Assembly: GCA_965230045.1 (NCBI GenBank) | Contig: OZ245940.1 | Span: forward strand, 1,984,001-2,048,000 | DNA length: 64,000 nt | Reading direction: 5' to 3' | Source: G963662905 sp965230045 | GTDB taxonomy: Bacteria > Bacteroidota > Bacteroidia > Bacteroidales > WRLA01 | Shown here: in pieces, positions 42,708 to 51,372 of the stretch | Numbering within the stretch: the stretch's first letter is position 1 | Layout: each line of letters begins with the position of its first letter | Notes under the pieces: generated by a model | What the model saw: the letters and a program-made list of their open reading frames with translations, nothing else | Databases searched by the model: none | Told to the model about the DNA's origin: nothing | Position numbers and translations under genes: made by a program

Positions 42708-44001
42708 GCAATGCTCTTAGTGTTTTTGTTTTATCATTTTGATCGACTAAAAAGGTGATGCTGTTGTGCGATGATCCATACGAAATCATGCGTACTTCAA
42801 TAGTGCTCAGCGCATTAAAAATGGCAGAAACTTTTCCCTGATTTTCTTTTAAATGGTCGCCAACAACACAGATGATGGATAAATTATTTCGGAAACAAAC
42901 AGATCCGTAGGCTTTTAAGTCATGGAGTATGGCCTTTAGCCTGCAGCTTTGGTCGATACTTACCGAAACGCTGATTTCGGACGTACTGACCAAATCAATG
43001 GATGTTTGGTGTTGCTCGAAAACTTCAAAAATTCTGCGCAAATAGCCGTAAGCCATCAGCATTTTGCTGCTTTTTACCGTGATGGAAATTATGTTATCGC
43101 GTGCAGCAATGGCTTTGATGTCGCCTGTTTGTGTATTATCGGAGATAATCGTTCCTGCGGCATTGGGTCGGAAAGTGTTTTTGAGCAAGACCGGAATTCC
43201 GGCTTCCTGCGCGGGCATCAAGCTGAGCGGATGTAAGACCCTTGCCCCAAAATAAGCGAGTTCTGCTGCTTCACCAAACGAAAGCTGCCGCAATGGCGTA
43301 GGTGTTTCCACAAAACCGGGATCATTGTTGAGGAATCCGTCCACATCGCTCCAAATCTGGATCTGGTCGGCCTTGGCTGCCTGCCCCAATAAACTGGCAC
43401 TGAAATCACTGCCTCCGCGCCCCAGATTGCTGATCTGTCCTTTATAATCGCTGCAAATAAAGCCCTGGCTGATGATGAATCTGCTTTCGGGATGTTCCTC
43501 TTTCCATGTCAGCAAATTTTTCCGGATATCTTCGGCGCATACTTCTCCTGCTTCATTTTGCTGTATGATGTCCGGAGCATGCATTAGCGTTGCATGGATG
43601 TTGTTTTCACGGAGCAAAAGCTGCAGGATTTTGGACGAGATCAATTCCCCCATGGCCAGGATTTCCCTGTGGATGACCTCAGCGAAAACCGCCAATGAAA
43701 GCACATCAAGCCGCCTGAAAAAAGTGAGGATGTTTTTTTGCGCTTCTTCGAGTTGGATGCTGCTTTGAAAAACGGCAGAACTAAGCCCGAGATAATAATC
43801 ATAAAGTTTTTCCTTTTCATTCAGCAGAAGTTCTTTTTGTGTGTTTTTCATTGCCAGGCAAATAGATTCCAGCCTGTCCGTGCTTTTTCCATTTGCCGAA
43901 ACCAAAACAATCTTTTCTTCATCATTCCCGATGATCTGCAGCACATTTTTTAAGCCTTCTGCCGAACCAACCGATGTGCCACCAAATTTATAAATCTGCA
44001 T
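42658..44001 (-). CDS. lysC: Aspartate kinase
   Basis: The protein of about 447 residues phosphorylates aspartate, the first step to lysine, threonine and methionine. The start MQIYKFGGTSVGS (ATP-binding Lys), the RGGSDFSASLLG block near residue 205 and tandem ACT domains (about 300-440) are clear. I start at 44001, because a TAGGTTTG -7 box at 44017-44024 overlaps the longer ORF start. It is monofunctional, with no homoserine dehydrogenase part. It pairs with lysA downstream, and an ACT-like protein is divergently transcribed upstream. Confidence 0.94.
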   Translation of the reverse strand: MQIYKFGGTSVGSAEGLKNVLQIIGNDEEKIVLVSANGKSTDRLESICLAMKNTQKELLLNEKEKLYDYYLGLSSAVFQSSIQLEEAQKNILTFFRRLDVLSLAVFAEVIHREILAMGELISSKILQLLLRENNIHATLMHAPDIIQQNEAGEVCAEDIRKNLLTWKEEHPESRFIISQGFICSDYKGQISNLGRGGSDFSASLLGQAAKADQIQIWSDVDGFLNNDPGFVETPTPLRQLSFGEAAELAYFGARVLHPLSLMPAQEAGIPVLLKNTFRPNAAGTIISDNTQTGDIKAIAARDNIISITVKSSKMLMAYGYLRRIFEVFEQHQTSIDLVSTSEISVSVSIDQSCRLKAILHDLKAYGSVCFRNNLSIICVVGDHLKENQGKVSAIFNALSTIEVRMISYGSSHNSITFLVDQNDKTKTLRALHEITSQYTERSCISSN

Positions 44002-44016
44002 CTTGAAATTTTTTGG

Positions 44017-44024
44017 CAAACCTA
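44017..44024 (-). promoter_or_regulatory. -7 promoter box TAGGTTTG for lysC-lysA
   Basis: Exact TAnnTTTG match on the minus strand, 15 bases upstream of the ATG at 44001. It decides the start. Confidence 0.55.
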
Positions 44025-44085
44025 TGGCGGCTATGTTTTTGCTGCAAATTTTCTATGCAAGATAAACAATTATAAAACATTTTGT

Positions 44086-44093
44086 TAAATTTG
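44086..44093 (+). promoter_or_regulatory. -7 promoter box TAAATTTG for the ACT-like gene
   Basis: Exact TAnnTTTG match, 10 bases upstream of the start at 44104. Confidence 0.55.
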
Positions 44094-44103
44094 AAACAAA
44101 ATT

Positions 44104-44769
44104 GTGCATATGATCAGTATTCAACAAGCTGTAGATCGTTTGATTTCCTCGCGCCCGTTTATGGAAGAAGCATTGTATGAGGGATTGTTAAACCTTTCAT
44201 CAGTGGCACGCAGGCTGCAATCTGAACTCGAAGAATTGCTTGGGAAAAGGGTGCAAACAGGGGCAATTGTTATGGCATTGCGCCGGCATGTGCCCGGGAA
44301 ATTGCATCAGTTGCGCAGCAAAAACCGGAAGAGTGTAAACCGCATTAATAAAATGACTGTGCGCGCCGGGATTTGCTCCTATACTTATCATAATTTTCCT
44401 GGATTGATGAGGCATTTGCAAATACTAACCCACGCATTTCAGGAGAAAGATGCAGAGTTTTTTACTTTCTCAATGGGTGTTTTTGAAACTTCGGTTTTTG
44501 TGCACGAAAGCGCCGCCAAATTCGTGCAGGAAGTTTTTCACGACAAGGAATGTGTGGCCAGTTATAAAAACCTTTCCTGCATTACCCTTAATCTTCCCGA
44601 TGATAATGCGGAATCTCCCGGATATTATTATTCTATTTTAAAGCGCATTGCCTGGGAAGGCATCAACATCCGTGAAGTTCTTTCCACCACAAATGAATTT
44701 TCCCTTATGCTCGATGAAAAAGATGTGGATCAGGTTTTTGCTGTTTTAAATAAACCGGTGGTTTTGTGA
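44104..44769 (+). CDS. Protein with a C-terminal ACT-like domain, possible lysine-pathway regulator
   Basis: The 221-residue protein has a helical N-terminal part (residues 1-70) that could be a winged helix (NLSSVARRLQSELEELLGK). Two beta-alpha modules follow. The last (residues about 170-218, SPGYYYSILKRIAWEGINIREVLSTTNEFSLML) has the Gly-Ile-Asn-Ile pattern of ACT domains as in aspartate kinase. It is transcribed away from lysC with an 84-base shared promoter region. The family is not one I can name, and a regulatory role is inferred from the ACT-like part and location. Confidence 0.72.
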   Translation: MHMISIQQAVDRLISSRPFMEEALYEGLLNLSSVARRLQSELEELLGKRVQTGAIVMALRRHVPGKLHQLRSKNRKSVNRINKMTVRAGICSYTYHNFPGLMRHLQILTHAFQEKDAEFFTFSMGVFETSVFVHESAAKFVQEVFHDKECVASYKNLSCITLNLPDDNAESPGYYYSILKRIAWEGINIREVLSTTNEFSLMLDEKDVDQVFAVLNKPVVL

Positions 44770-44808
44770 TCGGATATTTCCTTAATCAGACAGGGCCTCT
44801 CCTAATTA

Positions 44809-44949
44809 GTGTTTGTCTATAATGTCGTGTTTCTGAGCTAGAAAGTTCGATAACGAGGCTTGCGCAGCCCGAAAAAGCAGAGTTTACTGGTGTAAATGAG
44901 CATTTTTCGGGCAAGCGTAACGAAGTTAGCGGACTTTATAGACGGAAAC
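44809..44949 (+). mobile_element. MITE, interior type B, first of three in a row
   Basis: The element has 141 bp between TAATTA at 44803-44808 and 44950-44955. Inner arms GCCCGAAAAA and TTTTTCGGGC enclose the core TTTAC-TGGT-GTAAA. It is the reverse complement of 24276-24416. Confidence 0.88.
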
Positions 44950-44955
44950 TAATTA

Positions 44956-45100
44956 GTGTCTGTCTATAAAGGCGGGTTTCTGATTCAGAATGTTCGAGGT
45001 CGAGGCATTTCATTTGCTGGAAACGAGGAGTTTACTGGAGTAAATGACTGTTTCCAGCAAATGAAATAACGCTGAGATCGGACATTATGGACAGAAACTA
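44956..45100 (+). mobile_element. MITE, interior type C, second of three in a row
   Basis: The element has 145 bp between TAATTA at 44950-44955 and 45101-45106. Inner arms TTTGCTGGAAAC and GTTTCCAGCAAA enclose the core TTTAC-TGGA-GTAAA. The same type occurs in reverse at 57510-57652. Confidence 0.88.
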
Positions 45101-45106
45101 ATTAGT

Positions 45107-45245
45107 GTTTGTCTATAATGTCGGGAGTTTGCTCTATAAAGTTCAAATTCAAGGCGTGTGAAAAATCCAAACCGGATAATACTCAAGTATTTGAGGATTT
45201 GGATTTTGAGCAACAACGCAGAAGTTGGACTTTATAGACGAACTC
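45107..45245 (+). mobile_element. MITE, interior type A, third of three in a row
   Basis: The element has 139 bp between TAATTA at 45101-45106 and 45246-45251. It matches 14254-14394 and 22477-22617 apart from a few changes. The three neighbours share single TAATTA copies between them. Confidence 0.88.
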
Positions 45246-45300
45246 TAATTACAACGGAAAATTGTAATCAGGAGAGTTGTGCATTTTCGTGGCAGGCCAT

Positions 45301-46038
45301 TTATCTAAAAAATTCAGTAAAACCGTATAATTTTTCGACATAGATCACGGAATTGGGTTTAATGCAAAATTCGCTTAATCCAACTCTGGAAGTGAAGTCA
45401 GCCCAATCATAAGTGTACCCCATTCTTGTCCACGGCATAGGAGAAGTACCATAATATGAATAAATCAAATTTGAGTCAAACCAGGCTTTGTATGCTGAAT
45501 CAGCATTCGGTGCTAAATTTTGATATGCTGTTTTGTCATCAATTTCATTGTCTCCTGCAGGACGGAAAAGGTCAGAGCTTTTGATCCACAGCACAGCAAT
45601 ATGGGTGTATTCCTTTTGAGGAGGAAGCCCAAGGAGCTGTTTGAACCGCATGGTGGTATCCTTTGAACTTCCATCGGGATTGAATGAAAAACGCTGGTGT
45701 GCTTGCTGCGGAATAAAAACCCAAACATCGCCCCACCAATTTGAGAGGCTGTCAACTTTGTAGCTGTCGGGAAATGCGGTTAAGTTTGCCACTTGCAGGT
45801 AGTTTTCTCCGTCTATTTCTTTCCATTTTAGATGAGGATTTGAACTGCTAATGGCCCATAAACTGTCAATAACGTAGCTGCTGTCGGCTGTCATGGCGTT
45901 ATAGACTGAATTTTGGTATAAAGTTTCTAAATCTACTGTAACAGGTTTGGGTTCAATAGCTTCCTCGTCTTTTTGACAGGACACAAGGACCATAATACAA
46001 ATCAAGCATAACAGCTGAAGTAATTGTTTCTTTTTCAT
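45301..46038 (-). CDS. Putative lipoprotein, unknown function
   Basis: The protein of about 245 residues has a lipoprotein signal (LVSC near residue 21, followed by Gln-Lys-Asp-Glu-Glu, typical of surface-exposed lipoproteins in this phylum). The mature part is rich in Tyr, Trp and Asp with no known motif. It lies 85 bases after a Crp-family regulator on the same strand but has its own TAATTTTG box (46070-46077). Translation at 46044 would add only two residues. Function unknown. Confidence 0.72.
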   Translation of the reverse strand: MKKKQLLQLLCLICIMVLVSCQKDEEAIEPKPVTVDLETLYQNSVYNAMTADSSYVIDSLWAISSSNPHLKWKEIDGENYLQVANLTAFPDSYKVDSLSNWWGDVWVFIPQQAHQRFSFNPDGSSKDTTMRFKQLLGLPPQKEYTHIAVLWIKSSDLFRPAGDNEIDDKTAYQNLAPNADSAYKAWFDSNLIYSYYGTSPMPWTRMGYTYDWADFTSRVGLSEFCIKPNSVIYVEKLYGFTEFFR

Positions 46039-46069
46039 GATCATAGGTTTTAAATAGGTTTTGAAAAAT

Positions 46070-46077
46070 CAAAATTA
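46070..46077 (-). promoter_or_regulatory. -7 promoter box TAATTTTG for the lipoprotein at 45301
   Basis: Exact TAnnTTTG match on the minus strand, 31 bases upstream of the start. Confidence 0.5.
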
Positions 46078-46128
46078 CTTCCTTTGAATCAGAAAAAGAT
46101 TGACTTAAGTTAATAAATTTGTAGTCAG

Positions 46129-46737
46129 CTAAGATTTTGAAATCCGTTTTCGGATGCGGCTCAAGCTTTCCGGTGTGATGCCCAGATATGATGCTATGTG
46201 CCTTCCTGAAATATTTTGAACTAGTTTTGGGTTTTGATTCAAAAGCTCAAGATAATTGTCTTCAGGGCTTTGTGTGTTTATCTTTGCGTCTTTATTTTCT
46301 GTATTAATAAGTGCAAATTCGATCATTTTCCGACCTGTTTTTTCGGCATTGGGTGCTTGTTCGTAAAGCTGTTCCATAGATTTTCTGGAAAACTGCAGTA
46401 CCAATGCCGGGCTGAGTGCCTGAAGCGCAATTGTAGAAGGTGTTTTTTGCCTGTAGGATGAATAGGAATTAAAGAACTTTACCGGAAAATGGAAATCAAA
46501 GGTGTATTCTTTTGTGCCTTTAAATGTATATTTGCGTACAACGCCCTCTAAAAGGCAGTAAATATTGTTTTCTATCTCATTGATTTGCAGTAAAAACTCA
46601 TTTTTATTGTAGCTTACAGTTTTAATTAGAGACCTGAAAATATCCCAATCTTTTTCGGTTGTTTGGATGTTCTGAAATAAAGTAGTTTGGATTTTTGTGC
46701 ATATCGCTTCGGTATCATATTGATTTATTGTTTTCAT
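46129..46737 (-). CDS. Crp/Fnr-family transcriptional regulator
   Basis: The 202-residue protein has a cyclic-nucleotide-binding-type beta barrel (residues about 30-120) and a C-terminal winged helix with the recognition segment HIASYLGITPESLSRIRKRI near residue 180. There is no Fnr-type cysteine cluster near the start. The ligand is unknown; many Bacteroidota members of this type have lost cAMP-binding residues. The lipoprotein at 45301 lies downstream in the same direction and may be a target. Between it and xylB (46738-47073) I see only the direct repeats noted below. Confidence 0.85.
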   Translation of the reverse strand: MKTINQYDTEAICTKIQTTLFQNIQTTEKDWDIFRSLIKTVSYNKNEFLLQINEIENNIYCLLEGVVRKYTFKGTKEYTFDFHFPVKFFNSYSSYRQKTPSTIALQALSPALVLQFSRKSMEQLYEQAPNAEKTGRKMIEFALINTENKDAKINTQSPEDNYLELLNQNPKLVQNISGRHIASYLGITPESLSRIRKRISKS

Positions 46738-46991
46738 GTCTTTTTTAGTTTCTAATAAAGTGTGTGATTTGCTGCATGCTGATGCTTTTCATGTCATTAG
46801 TAGTTTTGTTTTCTGATTTTTTATTACAAGTAATCAGAAAAATGTGTCCGCTGCTCTTACCGCATGCTCCTTTATGCAGTATTTCATTATGCTTTTAATT
46901 TTTGTTCAGACCAATGGCCTGTCTGTTTTTATTCGTCTAAGTTAACAAATTTAAGCCTGTATCATAAAATCCGTTGTTTGAATATCAATTC

Positions 46992-47021
46992 TGGCCATAT
47001 CTTACCCTAAATTGGCCATAT
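46992..47021 (+). promoter_or_regulatory. Direct repeats upstream of xylB, candidate activator site
   Basis: TGGCCATAT occurs at 46992-47000 and again at 47013-47021, exactly 21 bases (two helical turns) apart and 53 bases before the xylB ATG. That is the layout AraC-family activators bind. The AraC-type gene at 51373 is the obvious candidate, by inference. Confidence 0.5.
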
Positions 47022-47073
47022 TTTCCATCGATAACTGCCTTTTATTGCATTTTTTTGCGCAAAAGAATAAATT

Positions 47074-48561
47074 ATGAATTTGCTTGGAATTGATCTTGGC
47101 AGCTCTTCGGTGAAAATTGCGCTCATCAATGGCGAAAATGGACGCCAAATTGCTGCTGCCGGTTGGCCGGAAAAGGAAATGGATATCCTCAGCCCGCAGT
47201 CCGGATGGGCGGAACAAAATCCTGATATTTGGATGAAGTGCATCTTTCAGGCCGCGCAACAGCTCAAAACAGATTATCCCTTTGAAATGAATAAAGTTGG
47301 AGCTATTGGCATCGCTTACCAAATGCATGGGCTGGTTGCTGTGGATCAGGAAGGGAAGCCAGTGCGCAATGCTATTATCTGGTGTGATAGTCGTGCAGTT
47401 TTCGTTGGAAATAAAGCTTTTGAAGATCTTGAAGCTGATTATTGCCTGAATCATTTTCTGAATTCACCTGGGAATTTTACAGCATCAAAGTTGAAGTGGG
47501 TAAAGGAAAACGAAGCGGAAATATATGCGAAAATCCACAAAATCATGCTGCCTGGCGATTATGTCGCTTACCGCCTGACAGGAGCTATGCAAACCACCGC
47601 ATCGGGTCTGTCGGAAGGGATTTTCTGGGATTATCAAGAAAATGATATTTCGAACGAATTGCTGAAATACTATGGGTTTGACCACAACATTTTACCGGAA
47701 GTAGTCGATACTTTTGCAAAACAAGCCTTTTTAAGAAAAGAGATTGCTGAGGTGATGGGCTTGCCGGCAGGAATCCCTGTGGCTTATCGCGCAGGTGACC
47801 AGCCCAATAATGCTTTTTCGCTGAATGTTTTGAATGCCGGTGAAATTGCCGCCACAGCCGGAACTTCGGGTGTAGTATATGGAGTTTCAGAACAAAAATC
47901 GCACGATCCGCTTTCGCGTGTAAACACTTTTTTGCATGTCAATAATTCCCTGCAAAACCCACGGCTCGGAATTCTTTTATGCCTCAATTCTGTAGGCATT
48001 CTCAATTCATGGGTAAAACATCAGCTTTTGCTACAAAATATCTCTTATGAAGAAATGAATGCCTTGGCGCAAACAGTGCCAACAGCTTCGGAAGGATTAT
48101 TGGTTTTTCCTTTCGGAAATGGTGCCGAGCGGGTTCTGGAAAACAAAAATATCGGTGCGAATTTTCAGGGCTTGAATCTTACATTGCATCGCATAGAGCA
48201 TATCCTGAGGGCTTTGCAGGAAGGCATTGCCTTTGCTTTTCAATATGGAATTGAAATTATGGAAGAAATGGGCATGCAGGTTTCTGTAATCAGGGCAGGC
48301 AAAGCCAATATGTTTTTGAGCAGCCTTTTTGCGCAAACCCTTGCTGATTTAAGCGGTGCGCGTATCGAGCTTTATAATACCAACGGCGCTGTTGGCGCGG
48401 CTCGTGCAGCCGGCTTGGGCTGTGAGTTTTATCATAATCCCGATGAGGCTTTTGTGGGCTTAAAAGTGCTGAACATTATTGAACCAAAGAAAAACCAGAT
48501 TATAAAGGATGCGTATCTCCGCTGGAAAGAAATTTTGAAACATCAATTGGGTGAAAATTAA
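47074..48561 (+). CDS. xylB: Xylulokinase
   Basis: The 495-residue FGGY-family kinase phosphorylates D-xylulose to xylulose 5-phosphate with ATP. The N-terminal LLGIDLGSSSVKIAL phosphate loop, the YQMHGLVAVD substrate block with SGWAEQNPDIW before it, the catalytic AYRAGDQPNNAF Asp near residue 240, TAGTSGVVYG and the C-terminal NGAVGAARAAGLG are intact. It is first in xylB-xylA-xylE, 23 bases before xylA. A candidate regulator site lies upstream. Confidence 0.95.
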   Translation: MNLLGIDLGSSSVKIALINGENGRQIAAAGWPEKEMDILSPQSGWAEQNPDIWMKCIFQAAQQLKTDYPFEMNKVGAIGIAYQMHGLVAVDQEGKPVRNAIIWCDSRAVFVGNKAFEDLEADYCLNHFLNSPGNFTASKLKWVKENEAEIYAKIHKIMLPGDYVAYRLTGAMQTTASGLSEGIFWDYQENDISNELLKYYGFDHNILPEVVDTFAKQAFLRKEIAEVMGLPAGIPVAYRAGDQPNNAFSLNVLNAGEIAATAGTSGVVYGVSEQKSHDPLSRVNTFLHVNNSLQNPRLGILLCLNSVGILNSWVKHQLLLQNISYEEMNALAQTVPTASEGLLVFPFGNGAERVLENKNIGANFQGLNLTLHRIEHILRALQEGIAFAFQYGIEIMEEMGMQVSVIRAGKANMFLSSLFAQTLADLSGARIELYNTNGAVGAARAAGLGCEFYHNPDEAFVGLKVLNIIEPKKNQIIKDAYLRWKEILKHQLGEN

Positions 48562-48584
48562 AAATTATATAAATACAGAATAGA

Positions 48585-49898
48585 ATGCAAAAAGAATATT
48601 TTAAAGGGATCAATAAAATAGAATTTGAAGGAACATCTGGAAAAAACCCAATGGCCTTTCATTATTATGAGCCGGACCGCATTGTGGCCGGCAAGCCTAT
48701 GAGGGAACATCTGCGTTTTGCCGTAGCATGGTGGCATAGCTTCTGCGCCAATGGGGCCGATCCTTTTGGCCGTGGGACCATCGCTTATGAATGGGACAAT
48801 ATCACCGATCCCTTGCAGAAAGCAAAGGCTCGCATGGATGCCGCTTTTGAGTTTATGACAAAAATCGGGATCAATTATTATTGTTTCCACGATTTTGACC
48901 TGATCGATGAAGCTGCCGGCATCCCGGAATCGGAAAAACGTTTGCAGCAAATGGTCGATTATGCCAAAGGGAAGCAGCAAGAAACAGGAAAACAACTCCT
49001 TTGGGGCACTGCCAACCTTTTTTCGCATCCACGCTATATGAACGGTGCAGTTACGAATCCTGATTTCAATGTGCTGGCCTATGCGGCTGCTCAGGTGAAA
49101 AATGCGCTGGATGCGACTATTGCGCTGGGCGGGCAAAATTATGTGTTTTGGGGCGGACGTGAAGGTTACCTCTCGCTTTTGAATACCAATATGAAAAAAG
49201 AACTCGATCATTTGGCGCAATTCCTTGGCATGGCGCGCGATTATGGCCGCAAAAACGGATTTGAAGGCACTTTCCTGATCGAGCCGAAACCTATGGAGCC
49301 TACCAAACATCAATATGATTTTGACTCCGCCACCGTGATTGGTTTCCTGAAGGAATACGGCCTGGAAAAGGATTTTAAACTTAATATCGAAGTCAACCAC
49401 GCTACACTTGCAGGCCATACTTTCCAGCATGAGCTGCAGGTGGCTGCCAACAGTGGGCTGCTGGGTTCTATTGATGCCAACCGTGGCGATTACCAAAATG
49501 GCTGGGATACGGATCAGTTCCCGCTCAACCTTTACGAAATCACGGAAGCTATGCTGGTCATTCTGGAAGCCGGCGGTTTGGGCAATGGCGGAATTAATTT
49601 CGATGCCAAAATCCGTAGAAATTCAACCGATAAAAAAGATCTTTTTGTGGCCCATATCTCTGCCATGGATCTTTTTGCCCGCGCTTTGCTTGTTGCCGAT
49701 AATGTTTTGCGTAATTCGGATTACATGAAGCTGCGCGAAGAACGTTACAAGTCTTTTGCTTCGGGAGCCGGTAAGGATTTTGAAGCTGGAAAACTGAGTC
49801 TGGAAGATCTGCGCGATTTGGCGGTAAAGAATGGCGAACCTTCACAAATAAGCGGCAGGCAGGAATTTTTCGAGAATATTCTGAATCTATACATTTAG
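48585..49898 (+). CDS. xylA: Xylose isomerase
   Basis: The 437-residue enzyme converts D-xylose to D-xylulose and needs two divalent metals. The catalytic His is in YCFHDFDLID near residue 100. The metal-binding residues are in IEPKPMEPTKHQYDFD (Glu), EVNHATLAGHTFQHE (Glu, His) and SIDANRGDYQNGWDTDQFP (Asp residues). It is of the longer class II type used by Bacteroides. It lies between xylB and the sugar transporter, the usual Bacteroides order. Confidence 0.97.
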   Translation: MQKEYFKGINKIEFEGTSGKNPMAFHYYEPDRIVAGKPMREHLRFAVAWWHSFCANGADPFGRGTIAYEWDNITDPLQKAKARMDAAFEFMTKIGINYYCFHDFDLIDEAAGIPESEKRLQQMVDYAKGKQQETGKQLLWGTANLFSHPRYMNGAVTNPDFNVLAYAAAQVKNALDATIALGGQNYVFWGGREGYLSLLNTNMKKELDHLAQFLGMARDYGRKNGFEGTFLIEPKPMEPTKHQYDFDSATVIGFLKEYGLEKDFKLNIEVNHATLAGHTFQHELQVAANSGLLGSIDANRGDYQNGWDTDQFPLNLYEITEAMLVILEAGGLGNGGINFDAKIRRNSTDKKDLFVAHISAMDLFARALLVADNVLRNSDYMKLREERYKSFASGAGKDFEAGKLSLEDLRDLAVKNGEPSQISGRQEFFENILNLYI

Positions 49899-49904
49899 TT
49901 GATT

Positions 49905-51287
49905 ATGAATGCTCCATCATACAGTAAAGCTTATATTGCACTGATTACGCTTGTGGCCACTTTGGGCGGATTGCTTTTTGGTTACGACACTGCCGTGATT
50001 TCCGGTGCGGAAAAATCGGTGCAGCAATTTCTGATCAGCAGCCAGGGGCTCAGTACTTTGGTTCATGGCCTGACCATTTCCAGTGCCCTGATCGGCTGCA
50101 TCATAGGAGCCGCTCTTTCCGGTTTGCTCTCATCGGGGATGGGACGTAAAAAATCCATGATGATTGCTGCTCTTTTGTTTTTTCTGTCTGCACTCGGCTC
50201 AGCGCATCCGGAATTTTTGTTTTTCGATAAAGGAAAAGCTACAATTGGCCTGCTGTGGATGTTTAATTTTTACAGGATTATTGGTGGAATAGGAGTGGGG
50301 CTGGCCTCGGCCATTGTTCCGGTTTATTTGGGCGAAATTGCCCCGGCCGCAATACGCGGAAGGCTGGTTTCCTACAACCAGTTTGCTATTATTTTCGGGA
50401 TGCTGGTGGTTTATTTTGTGAACTGGGGCATTGCCAAAGGCCAGAGCATCGAATGGATTGACTCCATTGGCTGGCGCAGGATGTTTCTCTCGGAAGCTAT
50501 TCCTGCCGGTGTTTTTGGCCTTTTGCTCTTTCTCGTGCCCGAATCGCCGCGATATCTTTCGCTCAAAAAGAAAGAGGACGACGCATTGCGGATCCTTGAG
50601 AAAATCAACGGCATAGCCCGTGCCCGCGAAATCATGAACGATATCCAAACTTCCTTAAGCGATCGTTCAGGTAAATTGCTGTCGTATGGCAAAGTGGTTT
50701 TGGTTATTGGTGTTTTGCTTTCTGTTTTTCAGCAGTTTGTGGGCATAAATGTGGCATTGTACTATGCGCCGCGGATCTTTGAAAGCATGGGCGCAGGCAA
50801 AGATGCCAGTATGATGCAAACGGTTGTGATGGGCCTGGTCAATGTTGTTTTTACTGTGCTGGCCATTGCCACAGTTGACCGCTGGGGCCGCAAACCGCTG
50901 CTGATGGTTGGCTCCGTGGGCATGGCGGTTGGCATGTTTGCCATTGCCGGGCTCAGTTATTTTGAAGTGATTGGCATCGGGACTTTGGTCTTTATCATAA
51001 TTTATACCGCTTCCTTCATGATGTCGTGGGGGCCAATTTGCTGGGTGCTCATTTCAGAGATTTTCCCCAATAAAATCCGCGGTCGTGCTGTTGCACTGGC
51101 TGTTGTGGCACAATGGGCTTCCAATTATTTTATTTCATCAACTTATCCGTCCATGATGGAGTTCAGTGGGGCTTTTACTTATGGTTTTTATGGCCTGATG
51201 AGCATGCTTTCCCTGATTTTTGTTTGGAAAATGGTTCCCGAAACCAAAGGAAAAACCCTCGAAGAGCTGGAAAAACACTGGAAATAA
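49905..51287 (+). CDS. xylE: Xylose/proton symporter, MFS sugar porter
   Basis: The protein of about 460 residues has twelve membrane segments and the sugar-porter signatures. These are GLLFGYDTAVISGAEKSV near residue 22, GRKKSMM after TM2, FLVPESPRYL near residue 200, DRWGRKPLL after TM8 and VPETKGKTLEELE at the end. It should import xylose with protons, given the operon. I use the ATG at 49905 in place of the TTG at 49899, which lies directly after the xylA stop. A short palindrome follows the stop. Confidence 0.93.
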   Translation: MNAPSYSKAYIALITLVATLGGLLFGYDTAVISGAEKSVQQFLISSQGLSTLVHGLTISSALIGCIIGAALSGLLSSGMGRKKSMMIAALLFFLSALGSAHPEFLFFDKGKATIGLLWMFNFYRIIGGIGVGLASAIVPVYLGEIAPAAIRGRLVSYNQFAIIFGMLVVYFVNWGIAKGQSIEWIDSIGWRRMFLSEAIPAGVFGLLLFLVPESPRYLSLKKKEDDALRILEKINGIARAREIMNDIQTSLSDRSGKLLSYGKVVLVIGVLLSVFQQFVGINVALYYAPRIFESMGAGKDASMMQTVVMGLVNVVFTVLAIATVDRWGRKPLLMVGSVGMAVGMFAIAGLSYFEVIGIGTLVFIIIYTASFMMSWGPICWVLISEIFPNKIRGRAVALAVVAQWASNYFISSTYPSMMEFSGAFTYGFYGLMSMLSLIFVWKMVPETKGKTLEELEKHWK

Positions 51288-51294
51288 ATATTGA

Positions 51295-51327
51295 TTCATC
51301 GGACGACGGACAAAGTCATCCGATGAA
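51295..51327. repeat. Short hairpin, TCATCGGATGAC type
   Basis: Two 13-base arms (TTCATCGGACGAC and its inverse with one mismatch) enclose a 7-base loop, just after xylE. A near-perfect version lies at 58329-58361. It may weaken transcription between xylE and the AraC gene. Confidence 0.55.
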
Positions 51328-51372
51328 CATCATTGAAACAATATCCTTAACTCAAAAAAAAGTTCTATTATT

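Noticed and set aside
45158..45343. 61-codon ORF
   Set aside because: It is built from a type A MITE, the same frame that starts the second half of the split AlbA_2 gene.
47002..47454. 150-codon minus-strand ORF over xylB
   Set aside because: It lies opposite the clear xylulokinase frame and shows no family features.
48558..49496. 312-codon minus-strand ORF over xylA
   Set aside because: Shadow of xylose isomerase, whose active-site motifs are in the plus-strand frame.
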